A stretch of DNA of 23,253 nt from MGIIa-L3 sp038150305 (lineage in GTDB: Archaea > Thermoplasmatota > Poseidoniia > Poseidoniales > Poseidoniaceae), in contig JAYOTG010000029.1 in the NCBI GenBank assembly GCA_038150305.1, positions 1 to 23,253 of the forward strand, read 5' to 3'. Below, piece after piece: positions 7,107 through 15,454 of this stretch (positions are counted from its first letter, which is position 1; each line of letters begins with the position of its first letter). The notes under the pieces are model-generated. The model was not told the origin of the DNA. It made no database searches and saw only the letters and a program-made list of their open reading frames with translations. The position numbers were made by a program, and so were the translations under genes.

Positions 7107-8447
7107 ATGTCCATGCTGGAGCGGATTTCGAAGGAGCGGACCAGGTATATCCTGTTCTTCACCAGCACTTCGGTCATCCTGATCACGCTTGGCATCATTC
7201 AGACCTTGTTGTTCGAGGCCATCGCGTTCTTCTCAGAAGTCGCCAACACCCGTGGGTGGTTTTCCTTCACCGTGAACCTCTCCGGGGTGGCCTCTGCAGC
7301 CGGCCTTGGCGCACTGATGTTGATCGGCTGTGCGGCCCTGGAGTGGCGAATGCGGGTCGATCCGAAAGTGCTGATTCGGATGCCCGAGAAAGCGATGTTC
7401 CCTCCGAAATCCGCAATGTATGGCATCGTCGTCATCGCCCTGCTCGCGTGGGTGCTCATCGATTCCTTCGTCCTCCGTCTTGTGCTTCTCGTGGTCCTGT
7501 TCATGTGGAGACGTGCCGCCAACGTGTTCGTCTTGTTGCCCAATAACAACGCAGACAAGAGCGACAGAACGGTGCTGTATGCGCTGATCGGCGGAGCCGT
7601 GACGGTCCTGTTTTTCAGCGCAAGCAAGGATTACGGTGGGGCCTTCGGGGAGTTTTTCTTCACGACGCAGTGGACGCCGACCGGTGCCTGTGCTGATCGA
7701 CGGGCCCTGTGCGAAAACATGTCCTTTGGCGTGAACAGCCTGCTTTTGACCACGATTCAAGTGGCCTTTGGCGCCCTGTTTTTGGCAGTGCCGCTTGGCG
7801 TGGGTTGCGCCATCTACCTGAGCGAATATGCTTCACCGCGTCTTGTGTCGGTGGTCAAGCCGACCTTGGAGCTCCTCGCTGGCATTCCTTCTGTGGTCTA
7901 CGGCTTCTTCGCCTTCATTTACATCGGTCCGCTCGTGGTCCAGTTTGGAGAATACGCCTTCGCGCAAGGCTGGATTGACGCGCCCCCGAACGTGCTGAAC
8001 CCGATCAACGGGGCCATCGTCGTGGGCGTGATGATCCTCCCCCTCGTGGCCTCCATGTCCGAGGATGCTTTGCGCGCGGTTCCAAACGAACTCCGCGAGG
8101 GGTCGCTCGCCTTGGGCGCCACCCGCATTGAAACCACCTTCCGCGTGATGATTCAGGCGTCCCTGTCTGGCATCTTGGCCAGCATCATCCTGGCCTTGTC
8201 ACGGGCGGTCGGCGAAACCATGGCCGTGACCTTGGCGGTCGGGACCGTCGCCGTGTACACGTCCAATATGTTCCTTCCAGCGCAGACCATGACCGCGTAC
8301 ATCGCTCAGCGTGTTGGTGGGGACTTGCCTTTCGGAGAGATCGGCTACATGACCATCTTTGCCGTGGGCCTCTACCTCTTCGTCATCACGCTCTGCTTGA
8401 ACCTGCTCGGCAACAAGGTGTTGTCCGCATACCGGGAGGCGTACTGA
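7107..8447 (+). CDS. pstC: Phosphate ABC transporter permease PstC, enlarged
   Basis: This 446-residue permease forms the phosphate channel with PstA. The core from about residue 180 to the end is typical PstC: FFTTQWTP, GVGCAIYLSEYASP, and the EAA-type coupling loop EDALRAVPNELREGSLALGATR (319-340), which contacts PstB. The first helix is at about 13-43. Between it and the core lies an extra segment of about 130 residues with about four hydrophobic stretches (54-79, 101-119, 120-135, 155-172), making the protein much longer than the usual 300 or so. The function of the extra segment is unknown. The stop overlaps the pstA start by one base (TGATG), implying translational coupling. Confidence 0.92.
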   Translation: MSMLERISKERTRYILFFTSTSVILITLGIIQTLLFEAIAFFSEVANTRGWFSFTVNLSGVASAAGLGALMLIGCAALEWRMRVDPKVLIRMPEKAMFPPKSAMYGIVVIALLAWVLIDSFVLRLVLLVVLFMWRRAANVFVLLPNNNADKSDRTVLYALIGGAVTVLFFSASKDYGGAFGEFFFTTQWTPTGACADRRALCENMSFGVNSLLLTTIQVAFGALFLAVPLGVGCAIYLSEYASPRLVSVVKPTLELLAGIPSVVYGFFAFIYIGPLVVQFGEYAFAQGWIDAPPNVLNPINGAIVVGVMILPLVASMSEDALRAVPNELREGSLALGATRIETTFRVMIQASLSGILASIILALSRAVGETMAVTLAVGTVAVYTSNMFLPAQTMTAYIAQRVGGDLPFGEIGYMTIFAVGLYLFVITLCLNLLGNKVLSAYREAY

Positions 8448-10159
8448 TGAAGAAGGACATCGACCTTCTGAAAAAGCGCAACAGGAAGCGCCGCGACCTC
8501 ATGGAGCGGGCCGGTTCGACCGGGCTCGCGCTTTCGGGATTCATCGGCCTGATGTTCCTCTCCGTGCTCGTCTGGCAAATCGCGGTCCCGACCTTCATCG
8601 AGGGAGAGACTGGACAGATCGAGCCTGCCTCTGAATTCATTCCAGTGTCGGAATACGTGCTGAAATGGGATCATCCAACCGTGGACGACGACGGTGCGCT
8701 GATCGGTGATCCGGTCGTGCTGGAACTCACGTGGGACGACGGCGGAACGGAGCGGACGCACAGCATCGCCGTGACGGTGACGTCTGAACGGAGCCTTCGG
8801 GAAGACATCGTGATCAACGCCTCCGGCGTGTCCACCGAAGCGGTCGAGGTCGGAAAGAAGACCAAGTTCTACATCCAGTCAAGCCTCGAGGTCCCGGTGG
8901 ACATCCATCAGGCCTCCGGCCCGGTTCCTGCGGCAGACGAGACCGGGTCTCCTACCGTCTCCTCCTTCGTGATCAGCGCAGACGTCAGCGTGGTGGTCGA
9001 CGACGGTCGCTTCGTGTCCCACCCCTTGACCATGGTGGCGTGGTTGATGCTCGTGTTCGTCGTGGCGTTGCTCTCCTTCCCCATGCCCGCCGTGCTTTCC
9101 GCGATGGAGGCCTTGCTGAACAGGCAAGCGGCGGTCAGATACACCTTGTATGGCCTTGCAGCAGGGACGCTCGCTCTGGCCGGCTTTACCCTCGAGGCGT
9201 GGCTGGGCGCAGGATGCTGGACGATGAGCGCCGTTGGCATCAACCGAACGCTCCAGGGCATGGAGCGATTGAAGTCACAAGGACGGGACGTCACACAATT
9301 TGATCGCCTCAAGCATTCGATCACCAACCGTGAAGGCGTGTTGATGTGGTCCAGGATGCTCCTGGTGTTCTCCACCCTGTTCATCCCCTTGCTGATCGAC
9401 GTGCCTTTCCTGACCGAGCGTTACCAGGACATCTTCCAGCCGTATGCGTCCGGCATTCGCTCGGCCTTCTTTGGCACCATTTGGGTCATGGGCATCGCCA
9501 TGGTGGTGTCCATGCCCGTGTCTATCGGCGCAGCCATTTACCTCGAGGAGTATGCTGCGCCCACCAAGACCACGAAGTTGATTCAGGCGCTCGTGACCAA
9601 CTTGGCTGGTGTTCCGTCCATCGTGTTCGGCATGTTTGGGCTGGCGATTTTCGTCAAGCAGGGTGGCATTGGGCTCGGGCTTGGACCGTCCATCCTCGCA
9701 GCGGGCCTCACGATGGGGGTGATGGCCATGCCAATCATCGTGCTGGCCAGCCAAGAGGCTCTACGCAGCGTGCCGACCTCCCTTCGGGAATCGGCCTATG
9801 GGGTCGGGTGCACGCAGTGGCAAGTGACCCGCGATCACGTGCTTCCTTCGGCCATGCCCGGCATCATGACCGGAAGCATCCTTGCCATGAGCCGCATCAT
9901 GGGCGAAGCGGCGCCCCTTGTGGTGGTCGGTGCAGCGGCACTGGTCTTGTTTGATCCAGAACCGCTGGCAGGCCTGCTCGGCGGAAACAAGGGTTTCACC
10001 GTCATTCCAATCCAGATTTACTTCTGGACCTCAGAACCAGAACACGCATGGCATTCGATGGCCGCGGCGGCAAGCATCACGCTGATCTTGCTGCTCGCAG
10101 CGATGAACAGCGTCGCCATCGTGCTTCGACAACATTTCCGAAAGAGGCTGAACTCATGA
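8447..10159 (+). CDS. pstA: Phosphate ABC transporter permease PstA, with large extracytoplasmic insert
   Basis: This 570-residue protein is about twice the usual PstA length. A basic N-terminus (KKRNRKRRDLMER) precedes helix 1 (about 25-50). Residues about 52-191 form a hydrophilic, beta-rich, acidic stretch predicted outside the membrane. Further helices at about 193-217 and 232-256 and a cytoplasmic-looking loop precede the normal permease core (about 302-565), which holds IGAAIYLEEYAAP and the EAA loop QEALRSVPTSLRESAYGVGCTQW (436-458). The insert could help dock PstS or stabilise the complex at the cell surface; that is inference. The gene overlaps pstC by one base and pstB by four (ATGA). 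Confidence 0.92.
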   Translation: MKKDIDLLKKRNRKRRDLMERAGSTGLALSGFIGLMFLSVLVWQIAVPTFIEGETGQIEPASEFIPVSEYVLKWDHPTVDDDGALIGDPVVLELTWDDGGTERTHSIAVTVTSERSLREDIVINASGVSTEAVEVGKKTKFYIQSSLEVPVDIHQASGPVPAADETGSPTVSSFVISADVSVVVDDGRFVSHPLTMVAWLMLVFVVALLSFPMPAVLSAMEALLNRQAAVRYTLYGLAAGTLALAGFTLEAWLGAGCWTMSAVGINRTLQGMERLKSQGRDVTQFDRLKHSITNREGVLMWSRMLLVFSTLFIPLLIDVPFLTERYQDIFQPYASGIRSAFFGTIWVMGIAMVVSMPVSIGAAIYLEEYAAPTKTTKLIQALVTNLAGVPSIVFGMFGLAIFVKQGGIGLGLGPSILAAGLTMGVMAMPIIVLASQEALRSVPTSLRESAYGVGCTQWQVTRDHVLPSAMPGIMTGSILAMSRIMGEAAPLVVVGAAALVLFDPEPLAGLLGGNKGFTVIPIQIYFWTSEPEHAWHSMAAAASITLILLLAAMNSVAIVLRQHFRKRLNS

Positions 10160-10971
10160 GCGAAGAAATTGGCGGCGAGGTGGTCCCAGACTCCACCAGG
10201 GAGCTGAACATTGACGGTGAACTGGACATCATGATCGAGGATTTGGACCTCTGGTACGGCACAAAACAGGCTTTGTACGGCGTATCCTTGCCCATTGCAA
10301 GGAACAGCGTCACCGCCCTCATCGGCCCGTCCGGATGCGGGAAGAGCACCTTGCTTCGAACCATCAACCGAATGAACGACCTCATTCCCATTTGCAAGTA
10401 TGAAGGCACCATCACCAAGGGAGACGTGGTCATCACGGACAAGGGAGCAGACCTTGTCGAATTGAGGAAGAGCATCGGGATGGTCTTCCAACGGCCGAAC
10501 CCCTTCCCGAAATCCATCTATGACAACGTCGGGTATGGCGTGCGCCTTCACCATCAACCCACGCGCGATGAGTTGGACGCCATCGTCGAAAAGAGCCTCA
10601 AGCGGGCTGCGATTTGGAACGAGGTGGCGGACCGCCTCCACGACCTGGGGACGTCGCTTTCCGGCGGCCAACAACAACGCTTGTGCATTGCGCGAACCAT
10701 TGCGATCGAGCCCGACGTGATCTTGATGGACGAGCCGTGCAGTGCGTTGGACCCGATCGCCACAGCCGCCATCGAGGAGTTGATCCTTGAGCTGAAGAAG
10801 GACTTCACCGTGGTTATTGTGACCCACTCCATGTCCCAAGCCGCACGGGTCAGCGATTACACCGGCTTCATGTACCTTGGTCGCATGGTGGAATTCAACA
10901 AAACCGAGAAGATTTTCTCGGAGCCGGACCAGGAACTTACGCAACGGTACATCACCGGACGCTTTGGATGA
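10156..10971 (+). CDS. pstB: Phosphate ABC transporter ATP-binding protein PstB
   Basis: This 271-residue ATPase powers phosphate import through PstCA. All ABC motifs are present: Walker A GPSGCGKST (57-65), Q-loop MVFQRPNPFPKS (109-120), signature LSGGQQQR (168-175), Walker B VILMDEP (188-194) and the switch His in VTHSM. The ending YITGRFG is typical of PstB. The ATG at 10156 overlaps the pstA stop as ATGA, which fixes the start; the frame runs further upstream inside pstA but that part is not PstB-like. Length is normal for the family, unlike PstC and PstA. Confidence 0.97.
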   Translation: MSEEIGGEVVPDSTRELNIDGELDIMIEDLDLWYGTKQALYGVSLPIARNSVTALIGPSGCGKSTLLRTINRMNDLIPICKYEGTITKGDVVITDKGADLVELRKSIGMVFQRPNPFPKSIYDNVGYGVRLHHQPTRDELDAIVEKSLKRAAIWNEVADRLHDLGTSLSGGQQQRLCIARTIAIEPDVILMDEPCSALDPIATAAIEELILELKKDFTVVIVTHSMSQAARVSDYTGFMYLGRMVEFNKTEKIFSEPDQELTQRYITGRFG

Positions 10972-10982
10972 GGTGAACACGC

Positions 10983-11651
10983 ATGCCCCCGATTCGAACA
11001 GGACTTGACGAACGCATGAAGAGCATTCAGCAGGAGCTGAAGGAATACTTCGAGGAAGCCCAGCACGTGTACGCTGATGCCATTGATGCGTTCACGAAAT
11101 TGGATTCCCAAGTGTACTCTGAAGCGAAAGCGGTCCGAGCCAAAGCGCGTGAAGTCAACTGGGACCTCACGAACAACCTGCTGCTCATTCTCTCGCTCAA
11201 TCAACCGCTCATGAAGGACCTCAGGATCGTCGCGACCTACCTGCGCGCAGTGGACACGGTCGAACGGCTAATCCGTCACGCGCGCGACATCGCGCGCTCG
11301 GACCGCTCCATCGACGAGAACGCGGATGAACTTCCTGACGAGATCGTGCAGCCCGTGTGCGACATGCACCGCTCGCTCAATGCCCTGATCGACATCACGG
11401 TCGAGTGCCTGACCAACGGGAGTGAAGTTCCCGGGGACGAGGTGAGGGCACTGTGGAGTGCAGTCAAAGCATCGCACGCCGAAGCCGTGACCGCGCTTTC
11501 TGTGCTGAAATCCGATGCCATGGGCGGCAAGCTTGCGCGCCTCGAGGTCATCAACATCGTCAACCGCGTCGACCGCTCGGCCTACAACATCGTCCGTCTC
11601 AACGGCATGTGGCACCACGCGCTCAACAACGAGAACATCATCCTCGATTGA
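10983..11651 (+). CDS. phoU: PhoU-like phosphate signalling protein
   Basis: This 222-residue all-helical protein closes the pst operon. In bacteria PhoU binds PstB/PstC and the sensor kinase and limits phosphate uptake. The first helical repeat shows RIVATYLRAVDTVERLIRHARDIA, close to the PhoU ERxxDHA metal-site motif but with H at the Asp position. The second shows NRVDRSAYNI in the equivalent place. GAGGTGA at 10970-10976 overlaps the pstB stop and gives a good ribosome site. Together with the AbrB-PhoU fusion, the operon encodes two PhoU-type proteins, one with and one without a DNA-binding domain, which suggests separate transporter-facing and promoter-facing jobs. Confidence 0.9.
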   Translation: MPPIRTGLDERMKSIQQELKEYFEEAQHVYADAIDAFTKLDSQVYSEAKAVRAKAREVNWDLTNNLLLILSLNQPLMKDLRIVATYLRAVDTVERLIRHARDIARSDRSIDENADELPDEIVQPVCDMHRSLNALIDITVECLTNGSEVPGDEVRALWSAVKASHAEAVTALSVLKSDAMGGKLARLEVINIVNRVDRSAYNIVRLNGMWHHALNNENIILD

Positions 11652-11660
11652 ACGAAGATC

Positions 11661-11668
11661 AGTTTTCC
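11661..11668 (+). terminator. Possible U-tract terminator after phoU
   Basis: A TTTT run about 12 bases after the phoU stop is the only U-rich stretch before the tRNA on the other strand. It is short, so the call is weak. Confidence 0.25.
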
Positions 11669-11709
11669 CCGCTCACGAGCGCCACGAGAAAGCGACGTGG
11701 TGTTGAAGG

Positions 11710-11793
11710 TGCAGGAGGCAGGATTCGAACCTGCGAACCGTTACGGACTGGGACCTCATCCCAGCGCCTTTGACCAAGCTGGGCGACTCCTGC
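11710..11793 (-). tRNA. tRNA-Leu (anticodon GAG)
   Basis: On the minus strand the acceptor stem is GCAGGAG/CTCCTGC, with a D-arm GCC...GGC. The anticodon stem CTGGG/CCCAG encloses the loop ATGAGGT, so the anticodon GAG (complement at 11755-11757) reads CUC/CUU leucine codons. A long variable arm with stem CCG-TAA-CGG is as expected for leucine. The T-arm is GCAGG-TTCGAAT-CCTGC. The discriminator base is A at 11710, and CCA is not encoded. No intron is seen. All stems are fully paired. Confidence 0.95.
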
Positions 11794-11815
11794 GTGCAGG
11801 CCGTCGGTCCGTCCT

Positions 11816-11828
11816 CCTGTATTTGAAC
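11816..11828 (-). promoter_or_regulatory. TATA-like box upstream of tRNA-Leu
   Basis: The minus-strand sequence TTCAAATACAG is an A/T-rich element in GC-rich surroundings about 25-35 bases upstream of the tRNA 5' end. This is where an archaeal TATA box would sit for a tRNA transcribed from its mature end. Confidence 0.4.
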
Positions 11829-11858
11829 ACCCCGACCGGGCATCCAAGCTCAACGGGT

Positions 11859-12695
11859 TCACTCGGATTCGTTCTGTCCGGGCGTTGAGTAGAAAATGGA
11901 GCAGCAGGTCAAGGACCCGTCCCCTGCGCGGATTTCGCTCATGTCGAGCACCAAAGTTTCGAGCCCCATGGCTTCCACCGTCGCAAGCACGGTGGGGTAC
12001 CCCTCGGCGACGATGACGCGGCCGGTCGGTAGGCCGATCGTGTTGCAGCCGTAGACCTCCTCGGCCGGCATGACGTGCACCCTGCACCCCTCGGGCAGGG
12101 GCCCAAAGTCCTCGGGCGTCAGGTAGCCTTCGGGAATGAACAGGTCCGTATCGGTGGGCGTCGAGGAAATCGAAGTCAGGTGGAGCGCGTTCTCAGGGAT
12201 GTCCACCACGCGCAACTCGTAGCCGAGGTGGTCCAGCAGCAAGCGGAGTTCCTCGATACCGGCGTCGTTGGTGCGCGTTGAGCGGCCCACAAAGAACAGG
12301 TTGCCAAGTCGGAGCAAATCGCCGCCGTCCATCCGGGCTTCGCCGTCCATGCGGCACAAGCGACCGCCGTGGAGCTGCCGAACAAGGAAGTCGGCCACAG
12401 GGGGCTGCTCACCCACACGGCTCGGGTGACCGGGGACGGGAAGCAGGACGTGGCCGTCGATCACGACGGCTTGATCCTCGACGAAGATGCAGTCCGGATA
12501 GGCGTGATCGGCGGGCAGCACGGTCACCTCGACGCCGTTGTCAAGAAGCGCTTGGCGGTAGGCCTGATGCTGTGCTCGAGCGGTGGCGATGTCCGTGGGT
12601 CCCGAGCCGAAAAATCGGGCCAAGGCCTCCGGATAAGAATCGGGCACGGCACGGACGAGGGCGTGCCGTTTCTGGTCCAGACGGACCGTTGCCAT
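11859..12695 (-). CDS. Dimethylarginine dimethylaminohydrolase family (amidinohydrolase)
   Basis: This 278-residue protein is of the guanidino-group-modifying (pentein) superfamily. Motifs match DDAH: YPDCIFVED (66-74), RMDGGD (121-126), GRSTRTN (137-143), catalytic-position His172 in NALHLTS, and Cys264 in GSLTCCS near the C-terminus. DDAH converts N-omega-methylated arginines to citrulline plus methylamine or dimethylamine. Arginine-deiminase-like use of free arginine or another guanidino compound cannot be excluded. The length is typical for DDAH and shorter than arginine deiminase. It lies upstream of tRNA-Leu on the same strand and is divergent from the AIM24-like gene. No arginine or citrulline pathway gene is nearby. 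Confidence 0.88.
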   Translation of the reverse strand: MATVRLDQKRHALVRAVPDSYPEALARFFGSGPTDIATARAQHQAYRQALLDNGVEVTVLPADHAYPDCIFVEDQAVVIDGHVLLPVPGHPSRVGEQPPVADFLVRQLHGGRLCRMDGEARMDGGDLLRLGNLFFVGRSTRTNDAGIEELRLLLDHLGYELRVVDIPENALHLTSISSTPTDTDLFIPEGYLTPEDFGPLPEGCRVHVMPAEEVYGCNTIGLPTGRVIVAEGYPTVLATVEAMGLETLVLDMSEIRAGDGSLTCCSIFYSTPGQNESE

Positions 12696-12820
12696 GGTTG
12701 GCCGGCTGAATGTCCGTTCATAATTCTATGCAGTATTGGAGAAATTGGTTTCCGGCATCCGACAAACGGTATGTACCATCCAACGCGAAACCTCATCACT
12801 CTGCCCGAGCAAGGCGAATC
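12696..12820. promoter_or_regulatory. Divergent intergenic region, DDAH-like / AIM24-like
   Basis: These 125 bases separate two divergent genes. An A/T-richer stretch (about 12717-12735, including ATAATTCTAT) may contain promoter elements. A small inverted repeat GGTA-TG-TACC lies around 12767-12776. An in-frame ATG at 12710 would extend the downstream protein by 37 residues, but those do not resemble the family. Confidence 0.3.
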
Positions 12821-13504
12821 ATGCAAGAGCACTTTGAGTTCAACCCGTCCTATGCCATGCTGACCCTCGCCATGTCGCCCGGTGAGCAGATCAAGTCCGA
12901 ACCAGGGGCGATGGTGTCCATGCAGGGCTGCGAAATGGCCACCGGTTCCAGCGGTGGTTTCCTCAAGGGCCTGAAGAAAATGGCCTTCGGTGGCGAGTCC
13001 TTCTTCCTGAACACCTTCACGGCCGGCCCCGCCGGCGGTTGGGTCTCCCTCGCTCCAAGCGGACCTGGCGACATTCAGGCCTACGACGTCTCGCCCGGAA
13101 GGGAATTGTTCATCCAAGGTGGATCCTACTTGGCCTCCACCATGAGCGTTGAAACCGACACTAAGTTCCAGGGTTTCAAAGGGTTCGTCAGCGGAGAATC
13201 GGCCTTCTTTATTCGCGCCTTTACCCAGCAACCCTCCGGTCGTGTCTACTTCAACTCCTTTGGCGCCATCAAAGCCATCCCCGTGCAGCCCGGCCAGACG
13301 ATCACCGTGGACACCGGTCACGTGGTCGCCTTCGAATCCACCGTGCAGTACACCATCAACAAGGTCGGTGGGCTCAAGTCCCTCGCCTTTGGCGGAGAAG
13401 GCCTCGTGATGAACTTCACCGGCCAAGGCACGGTCTGGATCCAAACGCGCAACTTCTCGTCCCTCGTGGACCGTATCATGCCCTTCCTCCCGACGGGTCG
13501 CTGA
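12821..13504 (+). CDS. AIM24 / TIGR00266 family protein
   Basis: This 227-residue beta-rich protein starts at ATG 12821. The start was chosen because the family begins with a short strand leading into LTLAMSPGEQIKSEPGAMVSM. The Gly-rich pattern SSGGFLKGLKKMAFGGESFFLNTFTA and the repeated jelly-roll-like strands (RELFIQGGSYLAST, GLKSLAFGGEGLVMNFTG, VWIQTRN) are those of the widespread TIGR00266/AIM24 family. The yeast namesake supports mitochondrial inner-membrane organisation; the prokaryotic role is not established. No signal peptide or membrane helix is visible. The next gene starts 46 bases downstream on the same strand. Confidence 0.85.
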   Translation: MQEHFEFNPSYAMLTLAMSPGEQIKSEPGAMVSMQGCEMATGSSGGFLKGLKKMAFGGESFFLNTFTAGPAGGWVSLAPSGPGDIQAYDVSPGRELFIQGGSYLASTMSVETDTKFQGFKGFVSGESAFFIRAFTQQPSGRVYFNSFGAIKAIPVQPGQTITVDTGHVVAFESTVQYTINKVGGLKSLAFGGEGLVMNFTGQGTVWIQTRNFSSLVDRIMPFLPTGR

Positions 13505-13550
13505 GCGGAACGACCGCTTCGTTGAACAGGGGGCGGCGCAACCGCAAGCC

Positions 13551-15158
13551 ATGGCTGGCCTTGCACGCACCGCGTTGCTCGCGCTTCTGATGATCTGCGC
13601 GCCGCTCAGCGGCTGCGTCGGCAACGACGACGACGTCACCATGCCGACCGCAGGCGACCTCAACGTCATGCCCGATACCTGGTCGGCCGGAGAATGGACG
13701 CGGGTGACCTTCAGCGCTGATGCGCCCTTGTCCGTGTTCGTGCCGCACTTCCTGCGTGACGTGGCCGGCGGCTACGTGCAAAACGGCACCGTGCTCAACC
13801 TCGACGTCGGTGACGAGGTGGAATTGTACGTGCTTCCAAGCGCTCGCTTGAGCAACGCCACGCTCATGCTGGCTCCGATTGGGACCGATGTGTTCCCTGT
13901 CCGTGAAGCGGGCGAATCATGGGGTTCGTGGATCAACCGGGGTGGGCCGAGCGCAGGCGCGGCCAACACGCCCATCGCGGCGACACCAAACAACGAAGGC
14001 GGCGCGCTGAGCCTGATGCGGGCCGCCAACGGCTCGTCGGCCGGTGAGGTCGTCATCACCCAGATTCCATTGACGCGCAACGTCAACGACGCCTTTGGCG
14101 TCGACCAAGGCCAAGCCCAGACCGAGGGGTGGGTCAACGGCCGTGACGTCTACGACTGGCTCGCGATGATCACCGACGAAACGCCAGACCCCACGGACCC
14201 GTACGACGGGGCCGTGGGCTACCTCGACCGCTGGATCGGCAACGCCGTGCCCGCTTACGAGGACGCCATCGCCTTCTTTTCAGGCGTGCTCGAAGGTTAC
14301 GGACTTCGCACCGAGGTGCAGCGCTTCCAGGCCAACACGGGCTGGGCGGTCAACATCTGCGGATACAAGGACGGGACCTTGGCCCCTGACGAGTGGCTCG
14401 TCTTTGGCGCCCACTTCGACATTGCACCGCCGGTTGTCTTCACGCCCGGCCCGGACATTCCTGGATACGGCACCCGGGTGGGCGCCTACGACAACTCGGC
14501 CGGCACCTCGATGATCCTCGAAACGGCCGAATCGCTCTCCAAGATCGAAACGCGCCGCACGATGGTGTTCTGCCTCTGGTCGAGCGAGGAAGAAGGGCTC
14601 TGGGGCTCCCGTGCATGGGCACAAGACACCGCAGAGATGGACGTCACCGTCACGAATTACGTCAACCTCGACATGATGGGCATCAACTGGCCCGGCGACT
14701 GGGTCTTGTCGTGTTACATTGGACCCGAAGTGACGCCCGGTGAGGTCATCGATCAGGCGGAAATGTACGGCCTAGCAGAGTGGATCGGCGCCGGTGAGCT
14801 CGGGCTTGAATCGCAGATTGAGCGCGGCTGGGCCGCCTGGCTCGAAGACGGAGAGTCCGCGATGTGGACCGATTCCTACGTGGACACCGTGGCCATCTAC
14901 GAGTCACCGACCGCGCGCAGCGACCACGATTCCTTCCAGGAGCATCTGGACACCATCACCATGGGGTGGAACGGCGTGGTCGACGGTTACCCGTGCTACC
15001 ACCGTGAATGCGACCGCTTGCCGACCATGGAGGAGTACATGGTCACCGAAGGACGCACGGGCGAGCAGAACCTCGTGGAATCCTTTGACGTGGTCGCGTG
15101 GTGGTCGACGATGACCTTCCTCGCCCTTGACGAGCAGCCGATCCTCAACGCTCTGTGA
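13551..15158 (+). CDS. Secreted M28-family zinc peptidase, lipoprotein (copy 1)
   Basis: This 535-residue protein is exported and probably lipid-anchored: a signal peptide ends in the lipobox LSGC with Cys22. Residues about 35-180 form a beta-rich N-terminal region shared with the second copy. The M28 aminopeptidase-type domain follows, with the expected two-zinc ligands: His288 (GAHFD), Asp314 (GAYDNSAGTS), catalytic/ligand Glu346-Glu347 (CLWSSEEEG), Asp374 (NLDM), then SDHDSF and His484 in CYHRECD. All key residues are kept, so activity on peptides is expected. It is a paralog of the gene at 15994 and ends 11 bases from the convergent transferase gene. A role in degrading protein outside the cell fits a marine heterotroph. 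Confidence 0.92.
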   Translation: MAGLARTALLALLMICAPLSGCVGNDDDVTMPTAGDLNVMPDTWSAGEWTRVTFSADAPLSVFVPHFLRDVAGGYVQNGTVLNLDVGDEVELYVLPSARLSNATLMLAPIGTDVFPVREAGESWGSWINRGGPSAGAANTPIAATPNNEGGALSLMRAANGSSAGEVVITQIPLTRNVNDAFGVDQGQAQTEGWVNGRDVYDWLAMITDETPDPTDPYDGAVGYLDRWIGNAVPAYEDAIAFFSGVLEGYGLRTEVQRFQANTGWAVNICGYKDGTLAPDEWLVFGAHFDIAPPVVFTPGPDIPGYGTRVGAYDNSAGTSMILETAESLSKIETRRTMVFCLWSSEEEGLWGSRAWAQDTAEMDVTVTNYVNLDMMGINWPGDWVLSCYIGPEVTPGEVIDQAEMYGLAEWIGAGELGLESQIERGWAAWLEDGESAMWTDSYVDTVAIYESPTARSDHDSFQEHLDTITMGWNGVVDGYPCYHRECDRLPTMEEYMVTEGRTGEQNLVESFDVVAWWSTMTFLALDEQPILNAL

Positions 15159-15169
15159 GGCGTCCGGCT

Positions 15170-15454
15170 TCAATCGATGTCGACGCCTTCCTCGCGCAGC
15201 ATGCGGCGCTTGGTCGCGATGCCGCCCGGACCGCTGTACCCGCCGAGCCCGCCATCAGAGCGGACGACACGATGGCACGGCACGCGAGGCGCATCGGGGT
15301 TCGCACCGCAAGCGTTCGCCACGGCGCGTGTCGCGTTCGGCCGGCCGATGGCAGCGGCGATTTGGGTGTAGGTCCGAACTTCACCGCGCGGGATGCGCAG
15401 CAATTCGGCCCAGACGGCCATCTGGAAGGGCGTGCCTTCGGGGACGTCGCTCAT
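15170..15454 (-). CDS. O6-alkylguanine-DNA alkyltransferase domain protein (MGMT-like)
   Basis: This 94-residue protein consists only of the C-terminal DNA-binding/active-site domain of MGMT/Ogt. The alkyl-acceptor motif PCHRVV is intact (Cys60), with the winged-helix signature YTQIAAAIGRPNATRAVANACG ahead of it. The acceptor Cys separates it from alkyltransferase-like (Atl) proteins, which have another residue there. The N-terminal Ada-like fold of full MGMT is missing, so it is either a minimal repair protein or a lesion-recognition protein. The ATG overlaps the stop of the upstream membrane gene by four bases, so the two are co-translated. Confidence 0.88.
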   Translation of the reverse strand: MSDVPEGTPFQMAVWAELLRIPRGEVRTYTQIAAAIGRPNATRAVANACGANPDAPRVPCHRVVRSDGGLGGYSGPGGIATKRRMLREEGVDID

